Shown: positions 42,590 to 54,950, counted from the stretch's first letter. The stretch is 64,000 nt of DNA from Blattamonas nauphoetae (GCA_033064195.1 JARBJD010000079.1:1-64000); one strand, 5' to 3'. Numbers and translations are program-made. The notes: generated by a model not told the origin, from the letters alone.

Positions 42590-43158
42590 CTGATCGCTAT
42601 TTTCATTATTTTTGTGAATGTTCGAGGGGCAGTTGCAAGCCCGAAGGGCATGCCGACATACTGAAAATAGTTGCTGTCGAATTGAAAACAGAGATATCTG
42701 CGAAGGTGTTGTGGGACAAGGACGTGTTGGTTAGCGTTCGTGAGATCTATACTGCTCATCCACTCTCCGCCCTGGATTAGTTGGACAGCTGTCTCCACAT
42801 TCTCCATTTTGAAATGTTCCGTCCGCACTTCTTCGTTGAGTAGGGTTGCGTTTAGAACTTTTCTCCACTTCCCCCCTGGTTTCGGGACCAGGAAGGTGTG
42901 CAGAGAGAGTGTGACGTCTGCTTCTTGAATTGGAACGACAACCCCGCATCTCAGTTCCTCCTCCAACAGTGCCTTGTATGCTCTGACCTCCTCCTGGCTC
43001 CCACGGAATTGTGGAGCCCAACAGACTGATTTGAGTCTCCTTGGCGACTCCTCCGACTTCCACTGCCACATTGCTCCCGCCTCGATTCTCTCTCTTCCCC
43101 CAATTTTCGTCCACAGTTGAATCGAGTTGATGAGGCGGAAAGGTGTCTTCACCTCCAT
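41233..43158 (-). CDS. DIRS2 reverse transcriptase and RNase H
   Basis: About 640 residues; the first ATG is at 43158, but the frame is open further and overlaps the end of the gag-like gene, so frameshift or spliced expression is possible. Motifs: MSSIDLTNANQHVLV (first palm Asp), GMPFGLATAPRTFTKIM, IIFYLDDVLLIAK (catalytic DD pair), FLGWRINALTQ; RNase H with ITTDASPSGWGCQL, AVRSDNRSAI and IPGCQNVTADALSRLH. A C-terminal region shared with DIRS1 (VPQIDLFASYKNR) follows. Confidence 0.92.
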   Translation of the reverse strand: MEVKTPFRLINSIQLWTKIGGRERIEAGAMWQWKSEESPRRLKSVCWAPQFRGSQEEVRAYKALLEEELRCGVVVPIQEADVTLSLHTFLVPKPGGKWRKVLNATLLNEEVRTEHFKMENVETAVQLIQGGEWMSSIDLTNANQHVLVPQHLRRYLCFQFDSNYFQYVGMPFGLATAPRTFTKIMKIAIRWLRMELQMPIIFYLDDVLLIAKNKSESQTKTEQAVTMLKSLGFEIALNKCQLSPTQVIEFLGWRINALTQTLSITPSRQSKLLNLLQIIKAKTISRQIIPVKELATLIGHLNFLRTSVPSTSLYLKQMNKMKDEAVRKGGWNSHFQLNPMILGELTHWTSKVKENLPRAFKMNTPQAFITTDASPSGWGCQLTINDKETLIHAFWTEKQKSQTSNWKETAAIRFAFIRTEPILKANYISTFAVRSDNRSAISNLKRQNAGETLCQITRQTLLTIEKSGLQMVDIQHIPGCQNVTADALSRLHPQAEYKLTKQALEILQDRWNFVPQIDLFASYKNRTCSRYYSLYEETEAAGKDAFAQLWLGMMNPLFHPPILLIPRVLKKLKSERVIRGVLITPDWANQSWTSTLKEIEMDSMILGPFSTMTENTDSSFEASLPPGMVRASLLGERTRLD

Positions 43159-43160
43159 GT

Positions 43161-44348
43161 CTACCGTCCCCACTTGGGTTTGCGCTGAAACGGTTGTCGG
43201 CCTTTTGGTTGGTTCGGGGGGAGGCTGAACCCCCCGTGGCCAGAGAAAGAGTTCTGGCCTGTGTGTGAGATGACTGGCGTCGGTGATTGAGGAGATCCCG
43301 ATGGTGGGGTGAGCAGGTCATTTGCAGCTGTTGCAGGTTGAGTAAGTCCAACTATATTTGTTACATTTCGAGCATTTACTGGTGTGACGTACCGACCGTT
43401 GTGAATACAGCCTGCCGCGTCCGCGGAAAGGATCATCGACATCGTGATTGATGACAGGATGTCAGCTACTGGCCTTTTGTCCATTACTTTCTGATATGTC
43501 TCCGCCAACACCCCGATTGCTGACAGCGTTGAATCGGTGGCGATCATCAGTATCTGATCTTGCGTCCTCTGAGTTGGGCCTAGATCCAAACTATTGGGAG
43601 CTATTTCTGTCGGAATCCCAAGTAGTTTTCGGTTTTGTGATGTGGATCCCTTCATGTTGTCCCGCTGCTGGGCTGGGATGAAGGACCGCATCCAATCGCT
43701 ACCAAATGATGGTTCCTGTCGTTTGATATCTCGTTGTATTCTTCTTTTTAATGTTTCTTGCCGATTCCGGTCGTTCTGCGTTCGTATCCCGTCACCCTTC
43801 CAGCGCCTCGAGTCGTCTGAGTGGTTTGGCTTTTTCTTCTCATTTCTTTTTCTCCGTCTGCTTTGATATTTACTTTTATGTCGCTTCGGTTCTCTTCGAC
43901 TCCGTTCCTTTTGCCAATCGGTTTCTGACCAAGTCGATTCAGTTGTCGGACTATCAGAGCAGTATGAGGATGCACTCCTGTCGCAGTCCGACCATCTTCC
44001 ATGATCTTCCCGAATACGCTGCTGCAATTGACCTTCCGAGTCAGAACTGCAATTGGATTTGGTTTTCTTTCGACGGGAATGATGTGCTGGTTCAGGCTTA
44101 CTTCTCTTCTGTTTTTGTATTTTAGGAGGATTAACATCTTCGGATTGATTCTTTTGATCGTGTTTTTCGAGTGGTGGTTGAGAGAATGGATTCTCCTCTG
44201 GAATTTCGGGTGTTGTTTGTTGTGGAAGAAGAGTTGTCATAGAATCCACAATTCGCTTTGCCACTGCGTTAACCAATTCAGTATCAATTGCGTTTGAAAC
44301 TAGTTGCTCAATTTGAGTCGAAGAGGTCTGGAAATCTTCTTGCAACAT
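43161..44348 (-). CDS. DIRS2 gag-like protein
   Basis: A 395-residue frame from an ATG at 44348, immediately inside the right terminal repeat. The middle is extremely basic and serine-rich (KRHKSKYQSRRRKRNEKKK), suitable for RNA binding. The last third is helical and hydrophobic-patterned (STLSAIGVLAETYQKVMD, LSSITMSMILSADAAGC), and the C-terminus is Gly/Pro-rich. No zinc knuckle is seen. It is assigned by position as the first gene of a DIRS element. Confidence 0.65.
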   Translation of the reverse strand: MLQEDFQTSSTQIEQLVSNAIDTELVNAVAKRIVDSMTTLLPQQTTPEIPEENPFSQPPLEKHDQKNQSEDVNPPKIQKQKRSKPEPAHHSRRKKTKSNCSSDSEGQLQQRIREDHGRWSDCDRSASSYCSDSPTTESTWSETDWQKERSRREPKRHKSKYQSRRRKRNEKKKPNHSDDSRRWKGDGIRTQNDRNRQETLKRRIQRDIKRQEPSFGSDWMRSFIPAQQRDNMKGSTSQNRKLLGIPTEIAPNSLDLGPTQRTQDQILMIATDSTLSAIGVLAETYQKVMDKRPVADILSSITMSMILSADAAGCIHNGRYVTPVNARNVTNIVGLTQPATAANDLLTPPSGSPQSPTPVISHTGQNSFSGHGGFSLPPNQPKGRQPFQRKPKWGR

Positions 44349-44447
44349 TTAGATCGGCCAACCCATGGACCATCTTTTGCGGACCCAGGGTCTCACTCAA
44401 TCTGTTGATGAGCCCTGGTTCTGTGTCGGATGGAGCTTGCGACATCC

Positions 44448-47400
44448 CTTCTTCGAATTTGATGTCTTCCACCATCGTGTTGATTTCCGTCATTTCGCTG
44501 GATTTCGCTGTTTTCTTCTGTTTGCGTCTTCGAAGCAGGATGACAAGGATGGCAATGAAGACGAGAAGAGCGACAATGATGACGATGACGAGAGGAATCC
44601 ACCATTTCATGTTGTCTCTCATCGCTTCCGAGCGTTTGTCAGCTGAGCTCTTCTGAATCACGAAAGACGTTGACGATTGAACTTGATTCCCAAAAATCAG
44701 TCGCCCTCGCCATTCCAGCGACGAGTCCAGATCTTTCACGAGCGATGGCGGGAGTTCGAGAGAGATCAAGTTTTCTGTGAGTGACTTGCATGTTTCAGAT
44801 GTCAATTCCAACTGGGTTGTGTTTCCTTCTGTTTTCGATTTCGTGATTTCCACAATCTCGAGCCACAATCCACATGGAATCAGAACTGAGCCGCTGATCT
44901 CAATCGAGAACACTTTGCTCTTCTTGTCCAGAGTGCTCTTCGAATCTGACGAGAGTGTTGGGATGAACAATGGTGTGTCTGGTTGTGCATCCCCTCCAGA
45001 TATGGTGCAGTGGTTCAGTGAAATCCACGGCGACGGATGATCCTTCGACCCATCACCGCCATTCAGATTCTCAATTGTGATGTGGCCAGCGTTCAAGCAA
45101 TGAACGTTGCGTCGGAAGGATGGAAATGCAGAGTCACTTGGAGTGTTGTCGTGAAACGATCCAGCCTCGATCGAAAGATGGCCACCCTCCATGTTGATCG
45201 CTCCTTGCGAGAGATGCGTGAGTTTTGCTGTGTCGATTGTTGTTGTGCAGTCGACAAGACGAAACGAACCACTCGACCAGCTGCACATGCCTTCCGGCCA
45301 TTCTTCCGAATTCGAAGTTTGAGCGGATCCAACAATCGAGCAGCTTGTCAGAAGAACACTGCTCGAATCTCCAAACACAAACACGAACGAGTCAGACACA
45401 CTTTCAATCAGGACGAGGATGTCGCTGATCTGGAGTGTGGCTTCTTTCACTTCAATCATCCCTTTCCGATCTCCCATCGATGCTGCTGAGGGAATGCGGA
45501 GTATTGGTCCAGCGAGTTGATCCTTCGACAGAATGAGGAATCCTTTCGACGGGATGACGAGCGATGAAGATTGTGTTGTCGAATTCTTCACTTTCATCTC
45601 CACTTTTGAGATGCTCATATCTGCTGCAAGCGTCCACGCAATGTCAACTGTCGCACAAGGAGAGTTACTCTCTCCACAGAACTGTCCATCACTTCCGGTG
45701 TTCTCATCAACGTGCAGTGTCAGATTCGTCGGCTTCACTCCTGTTTTGAACCAGACCAGGTTGTCGAGAAGAACTGTGTCGTGTTCCGGTTCGATATTGG
45801 TGAGTGATTTCAGTGTGTAGTTGGTGTCGAACTTCAGGGAATCTGGATATCCAATTAAAAGTGGAGGAGAGGTGACGGAGTTGTCAGCGTCGAACAGAAT
45901 CGTGAATGATAGTCCACCGACGAGAACAACGGAGTAGTTGCCCTGAAGATCCAAACCCGTTCCCAACAGTTCAATCGTCACGGCTGTGTTCAGAGTGTTC
46001 GGATGGACAATCGCTTCGGTCACTTTTGGAGGATGAGGGATTTGGAGAGTGAGACCAGAAGTGACATGAATGGGTGTTCCATCGCGATGAGCTGAGCTGA
46101 TCGAGTACGTCTCTCCGAACACGAGACTGTTTGCTTCGTTCGCGTCGACAGTGTGAGAGCATTCCACATTTCCATCGCTGTTCACACGTCCAGTGATTGT
46201 TCTGGTTTTGCTCGGATCGGTGTGGGTGAGAACAACAGAATAATCTCCAGGTGATAGCACTCGACCAGTCAGTGACACAATCACTTTGTTGCGGGCTGAG
46301 TTCATACGACACAGTTCATCTTCAATCCGAGTTGGTTCTTTCATCGTAAAGAAGGTCAGACCACTTTCGAAGAAGATCGGGTTCTGAGGACTGTCTTCCA
46401 TCCCAACAATCTTGTACACTGTGTCGTACGTCATGTTCATCGACAATGGCAACGCTTTCGAGTAAAGAATCCCTTTCAATTCTCCAATCCCAGATTCAGT
46501 GAATGAAACAGACACATTCACGTCGGGAGCGCTCGTGTTGCTTTCAAGAACAATCCAGTATGTCCCCGAAAGCTTCACTCCAGACAGAGACACCGACACT
46601 TCTCGATCTTGATTCGAATATGTCGCCGGATCAATCGAAATCAGACGAGATGGTTCAGCTGGCACAACGAATGTCACATCACTGTCCACAACTGTGCTCA
46701 TGCCAGAAATCAAAAGATCCGTGATCACGTACGATTTCTCAAACTCAAGTTTCGCAACCGTCGTCCCGAAGATCGGTGTGGTCATCGTGTGCGATGTCGA
46801 TGATCCACCAGCTGCGAAAGAAGACGACAGTTCAATCGGTGATCCTGTCGGCTGTGAGAGAGCATCCAACTCTCGAACAAGGATCGTGAAATCTGTCGAT
46901 GGAGGAAATCCAATCCCAGTTAGAGTAATTTCAGCTGTTTTTCCTGTCTCTGTGTCGAGTGAGCCCAACGCTGAGATGATGCGAGTTGGTTCTTGAGGCA
47001 TCTGAACTCGAACCGATCCAACTTGAACTGAATTCGATCGACCTGTCGCTTGAAGCGATGTCACCTTGTACAACACTCCAAATTTCATCTGTTGTTTTCG
47101 TTTAGCTTGCTCTGTCTCAAATGGATACAACACTTCTTCCTTCTCTCCAATCTCTCCAGATGACGATGTTGTTATTATCCGAGTCAGCTCTTCCTCAGCT
47201 GAATCTTGTCCAACCAGTGTCAGCGTGTATTCCACTCCTTTCTCCAACTCCACACTCAAAAACGACAGCGTCACTTTCCCTTTCGTTGACCCATCCAGTT
47301 CACCCGCTTTAATCCCAGACAGTCGAGCCACTGTTGGAATCGTGAACGACACAGGATGCACAATGTCGATCGTCATTGTCGGATTTGACACACTTTCGAC

Positions 47401-49647
47401 TTTACTCACAATCCATGTTGTTCCTTCAATCCATTTCGGATCTGATCCAATCACTCCCAAAGAAGTCGATCCTGTCGACTTTCCATCAGCATCTGTCCTC
47501 AACTCCACATCCAATGACGATTCATCTTGGAATGTCAAATTGTAGTTTCCGACATCAAAGTATGTTCCATCAAACCGAACAATTGCTTCTGTGTGACTGG
47601 CATCCAACGAACACGACGCCAACCTGAGTATTGGATGTGTCTCTGGCTTTGCGACGATGGGAGCATTTGTGAAGGAAATGATGTGACCAGGAAGAAAGGT
47701 AGCGACGATCGAATAATCAGAGAGAGGTGTCTGAAGAAGACCAGTCTCACCAATCGACACAGAACACGATCCAATCGACGACGACGAAGGAATCGAGAAC
47801 TCCAAAACACGACCAATGTTTGGAATCCCATTCGTCACTTCCTGTCGCTCTCCCCCAACATTCGACACAACAACAAGTAATGTTCCAGACACTGCCTTGT
47901 CCAGTGTCACCTTCACATCAGCTGTTGTTCCTGCCACTTCAACAGAGAAATCTGTGAGGGTGATTGTGGTTGGAGATTGGTTGAGGAGATTGGTAAAATC
48001 TTTCCCGGTCCAGCTGACATAGACAAGACTTGTGGAGTGTTTTGAAGACGATGCACAATTTGAGATGCTCATTGAGGCAAGCGTTGGATATGTACTTGAA
48101 GAAAAGTAGATTGCATGACCTCTTCCTTTTGCTGCCGAACAATCATCGAAGAGGAGCGAAGAGAGCTGAACAGATGGACATTGCTGTAAAAACATCGCGC
48201 CTCCTCCATACGCAGATGTTGCGTCGGTTTGTTTGCAGTTCTGGAAGAGACAGTTTGAGATGGCGCCTCCTTTTGTCACTGGATCCCACTCGTCGAGACC
48301 CAGTGCACCACCAAACTGTTCCACTTCTGAGTCAATGAAGACACATTCTGAGATGGTTGACACACTGGGATAATACATTCTCAGACAGGCGAAGTATTTC
48401 GCGGAACATAACATGAAAGACGACGATCTGAGAGTGAGTTTGTTCGTCTGTCCTGATGGGGGAGAGATGTAGATGGCTCCACCATTCCCATTCGCTGAGC
48501 AAGAATCAAACGAACAAGATTCGATGTTGAGATTGACTTTGATATTTTGGCATAAGATAGCTCCTCCATTACTTGCAGAGCATCCTTTGAACGTGCAGAA
48601 TTTAAATGTGAAGAGAGAATGGGCGGTTGTTAAGTTGGTGTGGGTTTTGAATGGCTTGTTCTCGTTCGTGGCGTCCAACAGGCAGGAGACAAAGGAGGAG
48701 TTCAGACTCAGAAGACTCCCTCCACCATTCAGCGAACGAATCGATGTTCCATAAAGATGGTTCGAACACGACGAAACAACACTCCCAACAATCCACTGAC
48801 CAAACCAACTCCCAACAGAATTCAATTCCGATGAGTATCGAGATGTCATGTTCACAAGAACACAACCAACCAACGATGTTGACACTGACTTCCTTGGCAC
48901 TTCATTTCCAGCTCTGTCCAGCGACCCAATCAGAGGACCGGTCCCCAAAATCAATTCACAATCACCAAACTCAATCGAAGAGCCTGTGATCGAAACAGAC
49001 GGTGTCCATCCATCAGTTCTGTCACTTCTGTCATTCCTGTCCAATCGTTCATCAGATGCAGTTCCAGTCTTGCCAGAGCGAATCGTGTCATCACAAATCC
49101 CAACCAGAGGAAGAAGAGAAGGAGAGCATGATGACACGTGAGAACTCGATGTCACAGTGATCGAGCTCCAGTCTGTCTCTCCCATCCAACAAACCACAAA
49201 TGGCGAGCATTCCATGTTCGAACGAATCGAACACAATGACACAACCACACAAGACCCCAACACACGAGCTGCCCCAACTCCTTCCTTTCCACAATCCAAC
49301 TCCAATGACGACAGACAAATTGAGCTGTTCCTGAACACGAACATCGTCTCAATTCCGACGACATTCCCATCCAACTTGCCAGTCTCTTTCTTTTCGCTTC
49401 TATCATCCCAGAATCTGATCCTTGTGTCATTTCCTGTCATCCTCAGATCACTCGATTCCACAACATGATTCGATACGAAGAAATTGCCTTTCGGGAGCAG
49501 CAACGATACTGGCTCAGCATTTCTATGTTGAGCCGAGTTCGAGAATGATGTGAGGATTGGTGACAGCGACTGCAATGTTGTGTCACCTGAATCATCCCAA
49601 TCACAGTTCAGTGAACTGATGATGAAGAAAAGGTCAAATATAATCAT
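44448..49647 (-). pseudogene. receptor gene B, 5' part: signal peptide, beta-helix, Ig-like modules, transmembrane segment
   Basis: From an ATG at 49647, about 1,730 open residues before DIRS2. Order: signal peptide (IIFDLFFIISSLNC); conserved N-terminal domain; right-handed beta-helix with repeated GGAIY/GGAMF coils (about residues 330-640); several Ig-like or IPT-like modules (ARLSGIKAGELDGSTKGKVT, GVEYTLTLVGQD); a second parallel-beta region after FCGESNSPCATVDIAW; a transmembrane helix (WWIPLVIVIIVALLVFIAIL) with a basic RRRKQKK stop-transfer at about 44.52-44.62 kb; then a short cytoplasmic linker. DIRS2 separates it from its pseudokinase, so the receptor would be tailless. No stop interrupts the 5' part. 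Confidence 0.9.
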
Positions 49648-50230
49648 TGCGAATGGATCTCTGCGAATGTTGTCCCACTATTCCACATCATCAAGTTTGA
49701 TTCTGTCGTTTCTTGTGAGAGATAGATCTCATCTTCGAGTCACAAGTTGATCACACACAATTGTTCTGTTTTCGCGAGAACCCTCTGGTCAAATCTGGAT
49801 TGATTGAGACGTGCGATTGATTTGATGTGTCTTCGAAATGATATCCAGTTGAATAGTTGTTCTCACCCATTGGAAAGTGGGGGAAGGGATGAAAAGATTT
49901 TGTTGTGGGGAGGCCAGATTGAGCGAGATTGAATCATATCCGACCTGTAGACAAATCATTTCGATTCGAAGAGTGAGAATCTTTTCAGATTTACATGAAT
50001 TGAGACGTTCTCCATTGCTATATTCGGTCAGTTCTGTGTGTACTGTGTCTCGCCGGTTTTTGGAGGCGTCATCAAATCAAACGCTCGTAAATCGACTGAG
50101 TTCTGCGCGGAGGGATTGTCCATTCATCCAAAGACTGGTTGTACAGTTGCTCGTCACGTAGTGGGTTGACACGGGATCGTGTCATTCACCCCAGAGAAGG
50201 CATGTGTGGAGATATTCGAGAAGTAATCGA
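49648..50230. promoter_or_regulatory. 5' flank of receptor gene B
   Basis: The first 110 bp are nearly identical to the flank of gene A (32233-32340). The rest aligns with 32.34-32.83 kb with moderate divergence. No gene and no defined promoter motif seen. Near 50230-50250 lies the empty site corresponding to the 601-bp foldback element of the other block. Confidence 0.45.
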
Positions 50231-52022
50231 AAACAGAATGCACATCGAAGAGGTCGGTCACTTGGAATTGGTCTCAAAATCTTGAAAATTGGACCACAAA
50301 ACCCAAGATCGTTGAAATGGAAGAATCATTGTTACACAAGGTCCCATATGATAACAAAGAGTGATCCATGCATTCAAATCCAGAAACTGTGCGAGATGAG
50401 GGAGTTTCAGTCTCGGGTGCAAGTGGCTCCATTGGAATGGAAGCTGAATGAACAGCGGGTGATTGACGAGTCAGTGACATCATTAGAGGAGCAGAATGGA
50501 GGAATTGTTGGACATGTCAAACTCAAGTTCCAGATATTCATGACACAGCACAGAAATAAGGAGATTTCATGGAGAAATCCCGCTCCTTCAATTCAATCTG
50601 ATGAACTCGACATTAATGAGGAAGGAGTGATGCAATCAAACGCCAGTGAGAAGATAATTAGAGTGGATCAATCAACAATAGATTTCACACGAGTTGAATC
50701 GATTTGATGGTCGATGAGCGGTTCAATGATGACAAACGATGGGGTGATCTCCAATCATCCACATCTCATTCGGACTTACTCCTTCAAAGAATGGAGCTCA
50801 AATGATAATCATCCCGCTGTTGATCGATTTTTTTATATATGGAAGTTCACATCCAGAAATTCTGCCGTCACTGGCCGAATCAATTTTTTTCACCCCAAAT
50901 CTGGAGACTATTGATGAGTTTGTCGTGCGGTTCCTCCCAATGAAGACAGATGAATCTATTACGCTGTTGTTGCACTCAAGGACCATCTCAATGCCCAGTT
51001 AATGTGACACTCTATCGCGAATTGTTGAAGGCGAATCCGCTGGTGGAAGCCTGATTGATATTGTGAACTCAACGACAACCCTCTCCCATCTCTGTTTCCA
51101 CCCGTCCGAAATCCGCTCAGTGAGAGTGGGAATCTCCTCCGTTGTGAAGATAATTGCGAGTGAAATCTGGATTCCTTCCACAGACCCGCCCCTTGGACAC
51201 ATCTCTGGATTTCTTCATCCTCACCACAGTTCGTGTTCTTTGATGAATCTCCAGCAAACAACTCTGTCTCTGGCCACCTCGATGTCTTCAGAATCGTCGA
51301 TCGTTTCTAGTTCGTGTTCATTCTCTACATTTGGAGTGTCTGCCGATGGTCAGCTCTCTTCCAGCGTAAATGTGTCGATACTTACCCATCTGACCTGAAA
51401 TATGTCCAACATCTCCACCACCCACTCATCACTCGCCCATCTCTTCTCACATCGAGTTGGGAATGTGAGCATTAAGAGATCATCCATGAAAGACAGCGAA
51501 AATGTTCTGAAAGGTGGACTTGTTCCTCCAATGAGTGTTATGACCTCATTTTTCGTTGAGAACACGACGATCTCGAAGTGTCTCTCGAACCTCATCGTGC
51601 CAACCTAAACCAACCCCTCCATGACGCACACTTCCCTCTCTGCCTCCCACACCTTCCTCAACTGCTCATGGACCTCATCCACAACCTCCGAACACGGAGG
51701 TGCGCTCTGGTGCAGTCAAGTTGGGTCGTTGACTGTCCTCGCCTGCTTGTTCACCAAATGCTAAGCGACTTCTGCTGGTCTGCACAACAAAGGCGGGACG
51801 ATTCGATTTCTGGGAAACTCGGCGTTCTCGTTCTGACTCAGAAACTCCAGATTCGATTCGTGCATCTCTGACTATTGCATTGGCTCGCTCTCCTGCATCA
51901 CTCCTTCGAATCTGGAAGTGACCAGAACGAACTTTTCGAAATGAGCATCTTCTGTTTCGATCTCCACAGACATAGTGACCTGCCATCTCTTCATCGGGCA
52001 CTCTGACTCTCTCGTCAGTGAC
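50230..52022 (+). pseudogene. second copy of the divergent beta-helix relic, first part
   Basis: Aligns piecewise with 33.44-35.15 kb: 50204-50707 (PLEWKLNEQRVIDESVTSLE), 51063-51398 (SSCSFSTFGVSADGQLSSSV) and 51402-51608. Different frames and stops make it a dead gene. Relative to the first copy, the part corresponding to about 35.16-35.8 kb is missing. It is interrupted at 52022 by the Mutator-like element and resumes at 55243. Confidence 0.65.
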
Positions 52023-52179
52023 GGGTATGTATAGAGACAGATCTGATTTTGGATACACACAGATCTAAATTTGGTATACGCACAGATCTGCGGTATACAC
52101 ACAGATCTGTCAAAATGTTCATAATTTTCGACTATATCACACATTTTTTATCTTATCTAGCTTCAAAACAAAGGTAATA

Positions 52180-53211
52180 TCCATCTCCCTCCTTTAAACA
52201 GAAATTCTGTCCTTGTGTGAACAGTGGAAGTGATCAACCCGTCAAGCTTTGATTTCTCTCCGACTCACGCTATATCCATTTTTACAACCATTCGAATCCA
52301 AACTGCCAACTCACATGTCTCATCATACTCATCCTCAATCTGCCTTCGACCTGGAAATGACGGAATTGATTTATTGGCAGCTCCCACTCACAAGACAGAT
52401 ACACGTACTAATCTTGACTGGATGCAGCATTTGAATAGTCTCCGAACAGCCCTGGTCAAGGTCGGATTCTCTGCAGAAACAATCGACTCACCATACCTTC
52501 GATCCGTAGTCGAAAAATCACAAGTGTTTCTGTTCGTTCCAAAAGTCGTATTCTCACGGATTCTCCGTCGAATATGAAATAATCAATGACAGATATAGTG
52601 ACACAATGGAATCTTGGCAAAGTTCGTTTAACCTGCTGTTTGAATGGTTGAACTGATTTCTGAACAGTTGAATCCTATTCGTGGAACGAACGTTCCCATG
52701 GAGTCTGTTTCACATTTCACAATCATTATTTCATCTCTTTCTCCATCTTCAGCATATTGCACCATGACAGTTTGGTGACTGCTTCACTGGACACCATTCG
52801 GTTGTCCCTACCGTGATGCCCTCCGTCATGCCAACAAGATAGTGGGACGAGACCGGACCATTCTTCGAGAGTGTCCACTCCCCTCTCTTTTTAGATGTGT
52901 GCCTGACTCATAATTCCAAAATCCGATCCAGCCAAATTACACGAAAGATTCGTCGGTACTAAACCGTGTGGCAATAAAAATCAAGTCATCCACTCTCACT
53001 TGGCACTTTGGATCCGCCAAAAAGGGAAGCAAAGTTGAAGCGTGTCGTCTTCCCATCTCAACCAAGGAAGAATATAAAAAACAAAGTCATCCGATGCAAT
53101 CACGGGCGTTCATCGGACGTGATGATGACTTCGTCATTCCGAGGTTGGAAGATGGAGGAAATATGTTGAGCGATAAAGACGATCTGATCTCTCCCTCACA
53201 TGATCTCGACA
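52180..53211 (+). pseudogene. decayed coding pieces in the Mutator-like element, left part
   Basis: A 117-residue plus-strand frame (52224-52577) includes ESFDFSP-like and LDWMQHLNSLRTALVKVGFS segments; a 112-residue frame follows at 52968-53306. Neither has a recognised domain, and stops separate them. They may be captured host fragments, but this cannot be decided by eye. Confidence 0.3.
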
Positions 53212-53219
53212 GCCAACTT

Positions 53220-53795
53220 GGCATGGGTCCAGTGTGTCTGGCGAAGTCCATTGTATCTGGTGGTGGTCCGATATGTCTGGCGGTGGTCCAGTGTGTCTGG
53301 TGGTGAGATACCTCCAAAAGTCGAGCATCTGAGGGTTGGAACATACACAATCGATTGATTACATTCTTGGCATCTATTTTCCCAACTGTTGCTACAGGCG
53401 GAGCAGTCAATGGAGGATCTGCCCTTCAAGAATGTGAGGCTCCGATTCGAAATCCTTAATAACTATCACTTCATTGGACTTGTAGGTTCACTATATTTCG
53501 ATTATTGTCTGTTTTGAACATTATTATGTGATAAACATATGATTTTTCAAAATCACCATCCATAAAGTCAAAACCTGGGGTTTTTTCAGATCAACATTGA
53601 CAGGACGAATTTCATCATTCCATGACTTTTATGTGGTTCTGTCCCTTCGACACCCTCTCTATGAATCTCATCACTACCATATATGAAAACTATATTGTGA
53701 TACATTCCAGATTTCTTCAGAAATCTACCGCCAGACACATTGAACCCGTTGAGCCAGACTCTTTTCAAAACCACCAGACACAATGGACCCATGCC
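53220..53795. mobile_element. 576-bp MITE nested in the Mutator-like element
   Basis: The ends GGCATGGGTCCA and TGGACCCATGCC are inverted, and GCCAACTT at 53212-53219 and 53796-53803 is an exact 8-bp target duplication. Both subterminal regions repeat the word GTGTCTGG(C/T)GG (left near 53233-53305; right, inverted, at 53712-53780). It has no coding capacity. The duplication length suggests hAT-type mobilisation. Confidence 0.9.
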
Positions 53796-53803
53796 GCCAA
53801 CTT

Positions 53804-54950
53804 TCCTCCTACTCCCAAAGCACTAATTCATCAACAAGCGAACTGTCGCCGTTCTTTGAGATGGATGACTACATTGTCGAGTCAATGAACTGCCTTCCCA
53901 TCAACTCAAACACAATTGCATCCAAACAATTTCCTTCACGGATGGTACGGATCCGCTCAACCAAATCGTCCCTACAGGCCACCCCAACTCATGTTTTTCA
54001 AAGTGGACCAACGCCTAGTCCTGTAAGAACGAACGCATCAATGGATAACAACCAGAAACAGGAATCTCATCTGAAGCTATTCTCCCCTTCGCAGGTCAGG
54101 TGGCAGGAATCGAAAATATTGCACCTTTCGCAGATAGTGTCAAATAAACCGCACTCATCCCAGAATATTACACTCAAATCGACACAATACCTGCTTTCAA
54201 AAAGTTGGGAATCAAAACAAACTGATTACTCGACATCCTCCCCTTCAAAGTGGAATAGTTGATCACTCGTACAGCATACTTTGTCTTTCCGTGCGGGGAG
54301 TATCAGCGGACTTATTGTGGAGTTTGAGAGCGGTTCAGACAACACTGCGTCCTCTGTGTCTTGTTTGGGGTGCTATAACAGATGAAGAGATCTTATTGTG
54401 TCGATCAGCGGGTACTGTGGCCTAAAGGTGAATTACTATCGATCATAGCTGAGAACGAGCGAAGGACTCAAGACGAAGATCTGTCGAAGGGAGAAAGAGC
54501 TGAAATCAAGCGATTATGAAAAGAAAATGCGGCTACAATGGGTAACGAGGAGGAACGAGACGAGGAACTATCTAATATCCTGCTGGACATACCTTCGAAG
54601 ATGATCCCACCCCAGAAAAACCGTCTCCAGAATTCACGATCCCTCGTTCAATTCTCGAAAGCACAATCGCAACCCACCCACAATTCTGAAATATTCCTTT
54701 CAGAGCCAACCCAAATCTCTCTTTGGTCACCACAACACGACAGAAATGAGGATCCTGTGATCATCATCGTTTCATCACCAATTGCACTTCTTGCTCCACC
54801 CTACCTGAATGATGTTCTTTTGGATGCGATACAGCCCGACTCCCGAACCAGTTTCCCTTTCTCCTCTTCATTTCACTTTTTCACTGAATCTTTCCCTCTG
54901 CCAGCTTCCAGCACAACATCGCGTCATCAATAAAGCCACAACATCACTCC
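53804..54950 (+). pseudogene. decayed coding pieces in the Mutator-like element, right part
   Basis: Plus-strand frames at 53783-54262 and 54538-54933 are rich in Ser, Pro and Gln. Near 54380-54540 a charged helical stretch (LLSIIAENERRTQDEDLSKG) leads into EERDEELSNILLDIPSKMIP. No family is recognised. The pieces are interrupted by stops and probably derive from one host gene. Confidence 0.3.

Larger units (their letters stand above)
39655..44447 (-). mobile_element. DIRS-type retroelement 2 (DIRS2), looks near complete
   Basis: A 4.8-kb element with inverted terminal repeats (left 39655-39732, right 44352-44447) sharing CCATGGACCATCTTTTGCGG. An internal complementary region at about 40010-40085 joins the complements of both outer ends (ATGAGCACTGGTTTGTGTCA and GCAAGCTCCATCCGACACAG). 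This is the hallmark DIRS arrangement used to make a circular intermediate. It contains a gag-like gene, reverse transcriptase/RNase H and tyrosine recombinase, in overlapping frames as usual for the family. It lies inside receptor gene B, with no target duplication. The reading frames look whole, so it is probably young. Confidence 0.9.

Noticed and set aside
44352-44447. C-terminal tail of receptor B (SETLGPQKMVHGLADLN)
   Set aside because: These codons lie inside the right terminal repeat of DIRS2; they are element sequence read by chance in the host frame.
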